Below, piece by piece: positions 20,831 to 31,648 of a DNA stretch of 64,000 bases (the first letter of the stretch is position 1; the number at the start of each line of letters is the position of its first letter). Source of the stretch: Cladosporium sp. IMV 00045 (Eukaryota; Ascomycota; Dothideomycetes; Cladosporiales; Cladosporiaceae); the NCBI GenBank assembly GCA_001931905.2, contig MSJI02000745.1:1-64000 (forward strand), read 5' to 3'. Made by a program: the position numbers and the translations under genes. Below the pieces are notes generated by a model. It searched no databases. It was not told where the DNA came from and saw only the letters and a program-made list of their open reading frames with translations.

Positions 20831-22910
20831 CTAAAAATCAAACTCCCCCCTCAACCCCTCCAAATCCATATCCGGCCCAACCCTCTCCGCCAAATCCCTG
20901 CGATTCATGCTGGTAAAAGTCCTCCTGAGGGTATCGTACAAATTCGTGCTCTGATTCTGCGAAAGCAGTCCCTCGACCACAGAATCAGGAACATCCTTGC
21001 CGGACCCGTCCTGCAGCAGCTCCGCGGCCTTCTGCCGTCCCTCCGTCTCGATGACGCGGTGCATGCTCAGCGCGCCCAGCAAGTGTGAAGCGGCCTGCTC
21101 GTTCACGCCGAGGTTGATGCAGGAGACGCCGAGGTTGTAGCGGGCGCGGACGAAGTTGGCGTTGATCTCCAAAGCGCGCGAGTACGCTTCGATGGCCTCC
21201 TCGGAGCGCCCGGAGTTGGCGAGGGTAGCGCCGAGTCGGTTCCAGAGGAGGTGCTCTTCGCCTTCCTTCTTCATGGAGCCGTGCTGGGCGCTGTCGAGCG
21301 CGGCGGTGAAGCAGTCGACGGCTTTGTCGTAGTCTTCGTTGCCGTAAAAGAGGACGCCGAGGCCGACTTGCACGTCTACGTCGACGCCTGTGCCTTCCGG
21401 GTTGAGTTGTGCGGCTTCTAGGAAGAGCTCGGTGACTTTTTCTTGGAGCTCTGCGCGGCCCGTGAAGCCGAGTTGGTCGTCGTCGCTGTTGTCGAAGCCG
21501 CGGGGGGTGATTCCGAGTTGGGGGTATTTCACGCTGACCCAGCGTTCCAGCGAGCGGTAGGCGAGGGAGTCGAAGGACTCGTTGGTGTAGGACACGGCTA
21601 GGCCCATGAGGGCTTCGAGGTTGTCCGGGTCGAGTTTGAGGGCCTGCTCGAGCGCGCGGATGGCGGGGGATTCTTTCTCGTTCTGTGCTTGAGCTTGACC
21701 GAGCGCCACCCAAGCTTCGACGAAGTTCTCATCTCGCTGCACGGCGGCTTCGAATGCGAGCGCTGCGAGGGAGAGGTTGCCGCCTTCGCGCACGATTTTC
21801 ATGCCCTCTTCGAAAGCGTTCGGGACGTCTTTGAAAATGTTGTCTTCTTCGAAGAGATAGTGGCCCATTTCTCCTGGCATGGTGCGATCGAGCGTCCGCA
21901 GGTCGTCAAACCCGTGATCTCCGTCAAAGCCCTGCCATGCCTCGTACTCGTCTCCGAAGTGCTTCATGGCTTCTTGCTCTTCCATGAGATTCCTAGAAGA
22001 GTCAGCTTCCCGCTGTATGCCATTCCAGATGGATTCGAAATCGCCAAAATTCGTCTCAGACCTGCAGCGTGTAAGCTGCAAGTCTCGTGACAGCAAAAAT
22101 GCGCAAGAGGTAAAAGGGAAAACGAGAACGACAAAGAACTCACCGATCAACCCCATTCAACTCCTTCTCAATCGCCTGCTCCGCCTCCCTCTCCAGCGCA
22201 TCAGCATCCACGCCCTCCTGCTGATGCGACGAGCTCAACTCCTCAAACTGTTTCTCCCAATCCGTATCGCTCAACTCTTGCACCCTCCCCTTTCCCTTCC
22301 CCTGCATCTGCTCCGGCATCTGCGGCTGCTGCATGCCCATCCCACCGCCGAACATGGGCCTCTGCATGCCCATCCCGAACCCTCCACCGCCATACATCGG
22401 CGCCCTGAAACCCGCCGCCGCGCCCTGCTGCTGCGCGAAAGCGGGACTCCCCGCCCTCTGTGCAGGACTACCCTGCTGCTGGCGGAACTGCGCGAATTCC
22501 TGCGGATTGAACGCCCCGCCGCCAGGCCTCTGCGCGAACTGGCCCATGTCCTCCGGCGCGAAGCGGTTCTGCTGCGCAAACTCGCCCGCCCACGCTCCGC
22601 CATTACCTCCCGGACCTCCGCCGTAGCTGCGCTCGAGATTCTCCGCTTCGCGTCTCATCTGCTCCATGTGGAACGGGCTGGGGCTGTGGGGCATTTGGTC
22701 TGCGAAGTTGGGCCCGGGCTGCCCGGCGAAGTCTTGGAAGGCCGCATCGTCTGGCAAGCCTTGCTGGGAGCGGAAGGCGTTGAGTTGGGGGTTGTTGGTG
22801 CGGTTTGTGAGGCGGTCGCGCTGCAGCGAGGTGTCGGAGGCGGATTGCTTTTGGAATTGGGCGAGCGGGTTGGCGGCTGTGGAGCATTCGGGGCCGCCGA
22901 GGAAGGACAT
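20831..22910 (-). CDS. PEX5: Peroxisomal targeting signal 1 receptor Pex5
   Basis: Two exons (22144-22910 and 20831-22061, 82-nt intron) give 665 aa. The N-terminus MSFLGGPECSTAANPLAQF is the Pex5 signature with its conserved redox-active/ubiquitinated Cys near position 9. The middle is Gly/Gln/Pro/Met-rich and disordered, with aromatic WxxxF-type motifs (WEKQF near residue 218, plus W-containing helices around IWNGI and EAWQGF) that bind Pex14/Pex13. The C-terminal half is a TPR array, including AWVALGQAQAQNEKESPAI and LWNRLGATLANSGRSEEAI. It recognises C-terminal SKL-type tripeptides and cycles between cytosol and peroxisome membrane. Several proteins in this same window end in PTS1-like signals. 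Confidence 0.95.
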
Positions 22911-23926
22911 TGGGGGGGTTGTTGTTGTGTGGGCAGGCTGTGATGGGTTGTCGAGTTGTATTGTGGTCCTAGCTATGTCTATCCTTTTCGCCTTCCTCGT
23001 GGTGGGGTTGTGTGGAGTGTGAGTGGTAGTCTTGCCGTGGTCGTGTTGGGAAAGGCAGCAATGCTAGGAAGAGACTGAAATCAAGTCGTGAGAGATATGG
23101 GGTATAGTATTGCGAAACGAAGTGTATGTCTGTGTATCCAAGCAGAAGATAGCAATACGATCATGTAAGCTCTCTTGCCTTGAAGACCAGCGAAGTCGCC
23201 GCGGCGAAGTGACTATGACATGACAGCACACAGATGGGCCGAGGTACGGCAACGGCAGCCCACTCAAAACTCAGGGTTTGAAGTGTGAAGCATGCCCTAC
23301 CCGATCGGGTAACATTTTCCGTTCTACGAGGCAGGAACCACCAAGGCAGCCATCGTTATTGATAAAGACCAACAATCCAACGACTGACCTATAAACCACG
23401 AAATGACACATCTATAACCATAGAATCAATCCTCGGCACCAGCCGCAATGATGACCTCATGAACCGCTCCTTTCTGAACCGTGCGAGGGTGCCACCTCAG
23501 AAAAACAACATGAAGCCATACAACATTAATTGATCGAAAAAGAAAAATACCACAAACCCACTTCCGACACGTAGCGACAATGAAGAGAAACTGGTTTGAA
23601 CATTGCAACGCTTCAGATATGTTACATGCATTTGGCTTTCTTGTCTCGGTAGATATATCGTACAGCACTGTCCATCCATCACCATCACATTCACAGCCTT
23701 TTCCCTCTTTTATTCTCCCACGTCCACATCTTTTTGCAATAGAGAAGAGCAAGTACAGTGTACAACTCCTCTGAGTCGGTAATCACCTTCCCAACATAAT
23801 AACAGCATCGACAAAGGCAAATGTAATCATCCGGCCGTATGAATTAGAGGCGTCTGAAGGGGTATCCTGGCGTCGAAACATCACGCTCTCGCTCTCAAAA
23901 TGCGGGTTGCGCAATCAGTCGGACCT
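22911..23926. other. Intergenic region
   Basis: PEX5 upstream region at the left and RRM-gene 3' region at the right. A 14-bp perfect palindrome TACCCGATCGGGTA lies at 23298-23311. Open frames are short and AT-rich with no motif. Nothing else supported. Confidence 0.5.
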
Positions 23927-25131
23927 CTATGAGAAACGCGAGGCGCCATCACCGCCATCTCTTCCTCCCCGGCCCTGGCCGTGTTCCGCGCGACCGGAGT
24001 AGTCGACTCTGAGTTGGCGGCCGTAGACGGACTTCTGCTCGAGGATCTCCTTGGCGGCCTTTGCGCTCTCGACGTCGATGAAGTCGGCGTGCGCGAAACC
24101 TCTGGGCTGGCCGGAGCGGCGGTCAATGGCGACTCTGACGTCGAGCACGTTGCGGATTTGACGGAAGAGGTCTGGTGAGGTGGGTTTGTCAGTTGATGTG
24201 CGATGACAAGGGGGGTTTTCTTTCAGAAATCGAGGGGAAACTCACCGTTCAAGTCCTTGTCGCTCATCTGGTAGGACATGTTACCGATGAACAGCGTCTT
24301 GGAGGGATCCTTGGGGGCTGCCCTGTCAAGCGCGTTCCTGGCACCACCGGCACCGCCACGGTTTGGATCACGGCGCCTGTGGTACTGCACGTTCATCCTC
24401 CTGCCCTGGAAGACCTTGTCGTGCAGCGCGTGGATGGCCTCGTCGGCGTCCTCCTGCGTGGCAAACTGGATGTAGCCGAAACCCTTGCTCAGGCCCCTGT
24501 CGTCCGTGACGATGCGTGATCTGGAGACCTCACCGATCTTGGCGAACTCGGACTCGAGCTGAGGCGCGGTCACTTCGAAGAAGAGGTTGCCGATGTAGAG
24601 CGTCGTGCTCTTGGCGGGCTGCTGCTGGAAAGGGTTGAATTGGTCGGCAGCCTGTCTCGCAGACGAAGCAGCAGACCTCACGTTCTCGGATGCATTGGAG
24701 AAGCTCTCTTCGGCCTGGGCGGGGATGTACGAAGCCTTCTCGGCAACAGTCTCAGCGGCCTCGGAGACGGTCGATTTGGCCTTGTCGGCGAGCTCAGATG
24801 CCTGCTCGGAGACGGATTGCTGGTTCTCGCTGTGGTGTTCGCTCTGTCCTAAAGGCTCGGAAGTGGTTCCTGATGATTCGGAGACGGCATCCTGCTGTGG
24901 CGAGGACTCGGCCTCCTTTTTCTGCTCCTCCTCGGCGAGGAATGATCGCGACTGGTGGAAGGAACGGGCGATGGAAGGGATGGAGGATTGGAAGCTGGTG
25001 GTGCGGATGACAGGGCGGATCTGGCGAGGCGCAGAGATGGCACGCGCGGCGGCGCGGCGAAAGATGTACCTGGAGTGTGGGTGTTAGAAGGGGAGACAGA
25101 TGATGGGGAAAAGATGGGATATGACATACAT
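23927..25131 (-). CDS. Mitochondrial two-RRM RNA-binding protein (start codon split by intron)
   Basis: Coding pieces are 25130-25131, 24246-25069 and 23927-24171, giving 356 aa. The long frame has no in-frame ATG at its 5' end. Splicing the 60-nt intron 25070-25129 (GTATGT...CTCCAG) joins AT to G and creates the start, giving MYIFRRAAARAISAPRQIRP. That N-terminus is Arg/Ser/Ala-rich with no acids for about 45 residues, a strong mitochondrial presequence, ending near SRSFLAEEE. A Ser/Glu-rich linker leads to RRM1 (LYIGNL near 159, KGFGYIQF near 197) and RRM2 (LFIGNM near 261, RGFAHADF near 300). A Gly/Arg tail closes it. Role likely in mitochondrial RNA metabolism; the exact target is unknown. 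Confidence 0.85.
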
Positions 25132-25508
25132 GATGGTTGAGTGGTGAACGAGGGACAGACGGTGAAAAGGAAGAGACAATTATGTCGAGGGATGGATAAT
25201 TGATTGAAGAAGATGGGATGGGCAAAGGATGCTTTTCGCGTTCTCGCCTAGCTAGTCGCGCGAGCAGAAAAACCCGAGGCGGCTGACGTTTAAAGAGTCG
25301 TAGCGCCGTCGTCTGCCCCAGATTCAGCGGGCGGGCAGTAGTTGCAGCAGCAGTAGTGTACAGCTGGAGGTAGTTAGAGCTTCATCATCCACCACTCTCC
25401 ATCTTCCGAGAACAACGACGTCGTGTCTTGTTCAATGCCACAACAACCTCACTAACCACCCACACTCCCTCTTCCCCCCTCTTTCCCTACTCGTCAGTCA
25501 TCTTCACC
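25132..25508. other. Divergent promoter region between RRM gene and STT3
   Basis: A 377-bp gap between two divergent genes, with pyrimidine-rich leader sequence before the STT3 ATG. Probably carries both promoters. No gene. Confidence 0.6.
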
Positions 25509-28060
25509 ATGGCTGCATCCGACGTCGCCTCTCCTGGCGGCGCCGACTTCTTCTTCAAGGGCGAGTCGGCTCGCAACACTCGTGGCCTGCTGCGTCTGAT
25601 CATTCTGTGCACCATTGCCGCCGCCGCCGTCGCCAGTCGACTCTTCTCCGTCATCCGATTCGAGAGCATCATTCACGAATGTATGTCGACGATAAATGTC
25701 CAATCAAGAGAGAGCATACTTGCTCGTGGAGCGCAACATCGGCAATCACCAACACCTGCTAACAACCCATTGAACAGTCGATCCGTGGTTCAACTTCCGT
25801 GCAACCAAATACCTCGTCCAGCACGGCTTTGCAGACTTCTGGGACTGGTTCGATGACCGTACGTGTATTGGATCCTATGCCCTCCAATTGCTCTTCTAAC
25901 ACTCGTCCTCAACCAGGAACATGGCATCCCCTAGGCCGCGTCACTGGCGGTACCCTCTACCCAGGCCTCATGGTCACGTCCGGCGCCATCTACCACGCCC
26001 TCCGTTTCCTCACCTTCCCCGTCGACATTCGCAACATTTGCGTCCTGCTCGCGCCCGGCTTCTCCGGTCTTACTGCCTTCGCCGCATACTTGTTGACTTC
26101 TGAGATGAGCACAAGCCCGTCAGCTGGTCTGCTCGCCGCCGTATTCATGGGTATTGCGCCCGGTTACATCTCGCGATCCGTCGCCGGCAGTTACGACAAC
26201 GAGGCCATTGCCATTTTCTTGCTTGTCTTCACCTTTTACCTCTGGATCAAGGCCGTCAAGGTCGGAAGCATCATGTGGGGAGGCTTGACTGCCCTGTTTT
26301 ACGGATACATGGTTAGCGCTTGGGGTGGATACGTTTTCATCACCAACCTGCTGCCGCTGCATGCCTTCGTTTTGATCTGCATGGGACGTTTCAGCCCAAG
26401 GCTGTACGTCAGCTACACCACTTGGTACGCTCTGGGAACATTGGCGAGCATGCAGATTCCCTTTGTCGGTTTCCTGCCCATCAGGAGTAGCGAGCACATG
26501 TCCTCTCTTGGTATGTATATGTATGTGCTGTCTACATGGTCATCTGCTAACAATTCCAGGCGTCTTCGGTCTCATGCAGCTCGTTGGATTTGCTGAGTGG
26601 GTTCGCTACCAGCTCCCCTCGAAGCAATTCCAGACCTTGCTCCGCTGGATGGTTGTCCTCGTTTTCGGTGGCGCTTTCGGCGGACTTGTTCTGCTTACCG
26701 TCTCTGGCACAATCGCACCCTGGACTGGCCGCTTCTACTCTCTCTGGGACACTGGATACGCCAAGATTCACATTCCCATCATTGCCTCCGTGTCCGAGCA
26801 CCAGCCGACCGCATGGCCCGCTTTCTTCTTCGACCTCAACATGCTCATCTGGCTCTTCCCTGCCGGTGTCTACATGTGTTTCCGTGAGCTCAAGGATGAG
26901 CAGGTCTTCGTCGTCATCTACGCTGTGCTTGCCAGCTACTTCTCGGGTGTCATGGTTCGTCTGATGCTCACTCTCACCCCGATCGTCTGTGTGGCAGCTG
27001 CGATTGCCCTCTCCCAGATTTTGGACACCTACATGTTGGCTTCCGCACCGGCCGAGAACGGTGCTCAGACGAACGGCTCTGCCAACGGTTCCGCCAGTGT
27101 CAAGGACAAGGTCGCCAGCGCCACTGACTCTCTGCGCTCAACCAAGTCTCCTCTGGTTGGCATCTACTCATACCTCTCCAAGTCTGTCATCACTGGAGCC
27201 GTCACTGCCTACCTTCTGCTGTTTGTCCTGCACTGCACTTGGGTCACCAGCAACGCCTACTCTTCTCCTTCCGTCGTTCTCGCCTCCCGCATGCCGGATG
27301 GCAGCCAGCATATCATCGACGACTACCGTGAGGCCTACTACTGGTTGCGTCAGAACACCGAGCAGAACGCCAAGATCATGAGTTGGTGGGACTACGGCTA
27401 CCAAATTGGCGGTATGGCCGACCGTCCGACCCTGGTCGACAATAACACCTGGAACAACACCCACATCGCCACCGTCGGTAAGGCGATGAGCTCCCGCGAG
27501 GAAGTCAGCTGGCCCATCATGCGCCAGCACGAAGTCGACTACGTCCTCGTCGTCTTCGGTGGTCTCCTCGGCTACTCCGGTGACGACATCAACAAATTCC
27601 TCTGGATGGTCAGAATCGCCGAAGGTAAGCAACCACTCCATTTCTAATTCATCCATTGAAAAATTCCACTAACACATCCATCCACACAGGCATCTGGCCC
27701 GACGAAGTGAAAGAGCGCGACTTCTTCACGCCGCGCGGCGAGTACCGCGTCGACGACGGCGCCACCGACACCATGAAGAACAGCCTGATGTACAAGATGA
27801 GCTACTACAACTACAACTCTCTCTTCCCCGCGGGCCAGGCTCAAGACCGCGTCCGCGGCTCCAAACTGCCCGCCCAGGGGCCCGAGCTCAGCACGCTCGA
27901 CGAGGCTTTCACCAGCGAGAACTGGATCATCAGGATCTACAAGGTCAAGAAGCCGGATAATCTGGGCAGGACGCTGCAGGACGCCGCGAGCTTCGATAAG
28001 GGGAATAAGAAGAAGAAGGCGGGCAAGAGGAAGGGGGCGAGGACATTGAGGGTTGAGTAG
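25509..28060 (+). CDS. STT3: Oligosaccharyltransferase catalytic subunit Stt3 (complete copy)
   Basis: Five exons (25509-25680, 25778-25858, 25917-26510, 26560-27624, 27690-28060) give 760 aa, the expected length. The first luminal loop carries [15 protein letters not shown] with the catalytic DxD-like Asp. The C-terminal domain has the WWDYG motif ([11 protein letters not shown]) near residue 560, which recognises the Asn-x-Ser/Thr sequon. Multiple ER-membrane helices lie between, and a Lys-rich tail ([12 protein letters not shown]) ends the protein. Stt3 transfers the lipid-linked oligosaccharide to Asn in the ER lumen and is essential in yeast. A second, 5'-truncated copy follows at 28909. 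Confidence 0.97.
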
Positions 28061-28880
28061 AAAGAGATGTGTGTTGTTTGATGTCTCTTTCCACCCCGTC
28101 TTCCTCTGTTTCCTTTTTTTTTTCGTCTTGGCTTCTTCCTCAAGTGGGAGATGAAAGACGATGATTGATTTCTCCATGTGATGTAACCATAAAATTTGTT
28201 CGGATGAAGACACGTAGTCCTTTCAAAATCTAAAAACGCGTCTTTGACTTTGGATGTGTCGTCGTGTGCGTTTATCCTCGAGGTATGGCTTAGCTCTGCT
28301 TTGTACCTTTTATGCACATCAGCCCCAGAACTGATGGTCCTTGACTGATCTGTTCTGCCATTCATCGAATAAGGTAGACGGACGCAACATCGAAACGAGA
28401 AGACAGAGCAACGCGTACAGCGATGATTGCTTGATGTGAGGATCTAATTTTTATCATCAGTACGACATCAATCACTTTCCTGCAAGGACAGCGCTTATCA
28501 GATACCATTGTACGCCCAACTTCCCAAACATTCTGCTAGACCATTGATCCAAAGATGAAAAAACCTGGATTGCGCGTCCCCAATAAATCCAGAGGCATCA
28601 ACCAATGCCGGGGCCTTCTCCCGCGATAACCCCATATCTCTAGCCAACGATCGCCATGACGTTCGGCAGTTTCAGTATAGTCAGACGTCGAGATTCTCTT
28701 TCATAATACCCACCTAACAAGAACTCCCTTCAGCCCTTCACCTCCACCAAAACCACAACCGCCTGCACGCTATCTATCCGCGCGCCCTTCCATCGCCCGC
28801 GCGCCGACGGCGCGGTGTCTATGCCCGCGCCACCTTCATGGTCCCAGCTCCCCCTTGATTCCCCCAGCTTTCCTTCTCCA
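28061..28880. other. STT3 downstream region ending in an inverted-repeat arm
   Basis: The first about 190 bp is STT3 3' UTR, homologous to but diverged from the 3' UTR of the second copy (31053-31240). From about 28520 onward the sequence is an inverted copy of 33747-34115. No coding frame belongs here; the open frame entering the N-run is artificial. Confidence 0.6.
28520..28880 (+). repeat. Left arm of inverted repeat, abutting an assembly gap
   Basis: Reads as the reverse complement of 33747-34115 with a few per cent mismatches over the inner 290 bp and weaker similarity further out. The arm stops exactly at the N-run. On the right side the same DNA lies upstream of the amino-acid transporter, so the left arm should lead into an inverted transporter copy hidden in the gap. 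Confidence 0.8.
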
Positions 28881-28900
28881 NNNNNNNNNNNNNNNNNNNN
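28881..28900. other. Assembly gap (20 N)
   Basis: A run of 20 N, likely a placeholder of unknown true size. STT3 copy 2 begins immediately after it, in the last bases of the intron preceding exon 3. Confidence 0.99.
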
Positions 28901-28908
28901 TCAACCAG

Positions 28909-31052
28909 GAACATGGCATCCCCTAGGCCGCGTCACTGGCGGTACCCTCTACCCAGGCCTCATGGTCACGTCCGGCGCCATCTACCACGCCCTCCGTTTC
29001 CTCACCTTCCCCGTCGACATTCGCAACATTTGCGTCCTGCTCGCGCCCGGCTTCTCCGGTCTTACTGCCTTCGCCGCATACTTGTTGACTTCTGAGATGA
29101 GCACAAGCCCGTCAGCTGGTCTGCTCGCCGCCGTCTTCATGGGCATTGCGCCCGGTTACATTTCGCGATCCGTCGCTGGCAGTTATGACAACGAGGCCAT
29201 TGCCATTTTCTTGCTTGTCTTCACCTTCTACCTCTGGATCAAGGCCGTCAAGGTCGGAAGCATCATGTGGGGAGGATTGACTGCCCTGTTTTACGGATAC
29301 ATGGTAAGCGCTTGGGGTGGATACGTTTTCATCACCAACCTGCTGCCACTGCATGCCTTCGTTTTGATCTGCATGGGACGTTTCAGCCCGAGGCTGTACG
29401 TCAGCTACACCACTTGGTACGCTCTTGGAACATTGGCGAGCATGCAGATTCCTTTTGTCGGTTTCCTGCCCATCAGGAGTAGCGAGCACATGTCTTCTCT
29501 TGGTGAGTATATCTATATGCTGTCTACATGGCCGTCTACTAACAATTTCAGGTGTCTTCGGTCTTATGCAACTCGTTGGATTTGCCGAGTGGGTTCGCTA
29601 CCAGCTCCCCTCGAAGCAATTCCAGACCTTGCTCCGGTGGATGGTTGTCCTCGTTTTCGGTGGCGCTTTCGGCGGACTTGTACTGCTTACCGTCTCTGGC
29701 ACCATCGCACCCTGGACTGGCCGCTTCTACTCTCTCTGGGACACCGGATACGCCAAGATTCACATTCCCATCATTGCTTCCGTGTCCGAGCACCAGCCGA
29801 CTGCATGGCCTGCTTTCTTCTTCGATCTCAACATGCTCATCTGGCTCTTCCCTGCCGGTGTCTACATGTGTTTCCGTGAGCTCAAGGATGAGCAGGTCTT
29901 CGTCGTCATCTACGCTGTGCTTGCCAGCTACTTCTCGGGTGTCATGGTTCGTCTGATGCTCACTCTTACCCCCATTGTCTGCGTGGCAGCTGCGATTGCC
30001 CTTTCCCAAATTTTGGACACCTACATGTTGGCTTCTGCACCCGCCGAGAACGGCGCCCAGACGAACGGCTCCGCCAACGGATCCGCCAGCGTCAAGGATA
30101 AGGTCGCCAGTGCCACTGATTCTCTGCGCTCCACCAAGTCTCCTCTGGTCGGTATCTACTCATACCTTTCCAAGTCTGTCATCACTGGAGCCGTCACCGC
30201 CTACCTCCTGCTCTTTGTGCTGCACTGCACTTGGGTCACCAGCAACGCCTACTCCTCTCCTTCCGTCGTTCTCGCCTCCCGCATGCCGGATGGCAGCCAG
30301 CACATCATCGACGACTACCGTGAGGCCTACTACTGGCTTCGTCAGAACACCGAACAGAACGCCAAGATCATGAGCTGGTGGGACTACGGCTACCAGATTG
30401 GTGGTATGGCCGACCGCCCGACCCTGGTCGACAACAACACCTGGAACAACACCCACATCGCCACCGTCGGTAAGGCGATGAGCTCCCGCGAGGAAGTCAG
30501 CTGGCCCATCATGCGCCAGCACGAAGTCGACTACGTCCTCGTCGTCTTTGGTGGTCTCCTCGGCTACTCCGGTGACGACATCAACAAATTCCTCTGGATG
30601 GTCAGAATCGCCGAAGGTAAGCACGGCCTCCATTCCCAATCCATGTCTTGAAATGCCCCACTAACACATCCATTCACACAGGCATCTGGCCCGACGAAGT
30701 GAAAGAACGCGACTTCTTCACGCCCCGCGGCGAGTACCGCGTCGACGACGGCGCCACTGACACCATGAAGAACAGCCTGATGTACAAGATGAGCTACTAC
30801 AACTACAACTCTCTCTTCCCCGCGGGCCAGGCTCAAGACCGCGTCCGCGGCTCCAAACTGCCCGCCCAGGGCCCCGAGCTCAGTACGCTCGACGAGGCTT
30901 TCACCAGCGAGAACTGGATCATCAGGATCTATAAGGTCAAGAAGCCGGATAATCTGGGCAGGACGCTGCAGGATGCCGCGAGCTTCGATAAGGGGAATAA
31001 GAAGAAGAAGGCGGGCAAGAGGAAGGGGGCGAGGACGTTGAGGGTTGAGTAG
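28909..31052 (+). CDS. STT3: Stt3, second copy, 5' end missing in gap
   Basis: Exons equivalent to 3-5 of the complete copy are at 28909-29502, 29552-30616 and 30682-31052, with identical lengths of 594, 1065 and 371 nt. I see no amino-acid difference from copy 1 in these exons, while many third positions and intron bases differ. The WWDYG motif and Lys-rich tail are intact. Exons 1-2 (253 nt in copy 1), encoding the first helix and the FDPWFNF loop, would lie in the N-gap. Intron 3 uses GTGAGT where copy 1 has GTATGT. It could be a full gene with unsequenced 5' end, a truncated duplicate, or an allelic/homeologous copy mis-scaffolded in tandem. Strong protein conservation argues against an old pseudogene. 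Confidence 0.9.
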
Positions 31053-31648
31053 AAGAGACGTGTGTTGTTTGATGTCTCTTTCAACTTTCTTGTCCTTTCT
31101 TTTTGTGAACTTCTCTCTCCTTCTCGAGTGGGAGATGAGGATGATGTTTCTTTGATGCAACCATCAAATTGCTTACTTGAGACTCACTCTCGGATGAGGA
31201 TATAGTCCTTTCGAAATCTAAAAAGCGTCTTGAAACTTGATCAATAATGCCTGCTCACCTGCCGCTTGTCAACCAAGTAAAAGCACGTTGTGGTTGGGCT
31301 CCGCTTGGCGTGCTTATTGACATCCACAGGCTTCATCTCATGCAATGCGGTTCTTTTTAAGTTTTACTCCTTTTCCTTTTCTATTTCCTCCCTTTGTATG
31401 TACTGAAGAAACGCAAAGAGGCAGGCGATCGTCGGTGACTGAGCACTGTATGCATCTGCTTCTTAAACGATCGTGGATGGATGGCTTACCTTGTGGCAAC
31501 GGAAGGTCCGTGAAAATGTAGGCAGGGCGCATTTGGAGAAGAGAAAAGAGAGAATAGATCAAAGATTTCGATGCAACCTTCAGAGGCTGTGGACTTTCCC
31601 TATCGTGTTTGCTATCCATTTATTTGTATATACTCTACTGCCAATTCT
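31053..31648. other. Convergent intergenic region
   Basis: 3' region of STT3 copy 2 (homologous to 28061-28250 at the left) and of the amino-acid transporter. No feature beyond pyrimidine-rich and poly-T stretches. Confidence 0.6.

Noticed and set aside
28815..28908. ORF continuing through the N-gap into STT3 copy 2
   Set aside because: The reading is an artefact of unknown bases; the left part is inverted-repeat DNA and the STT3 exon starts after an intron acceptor at 28907-28908.
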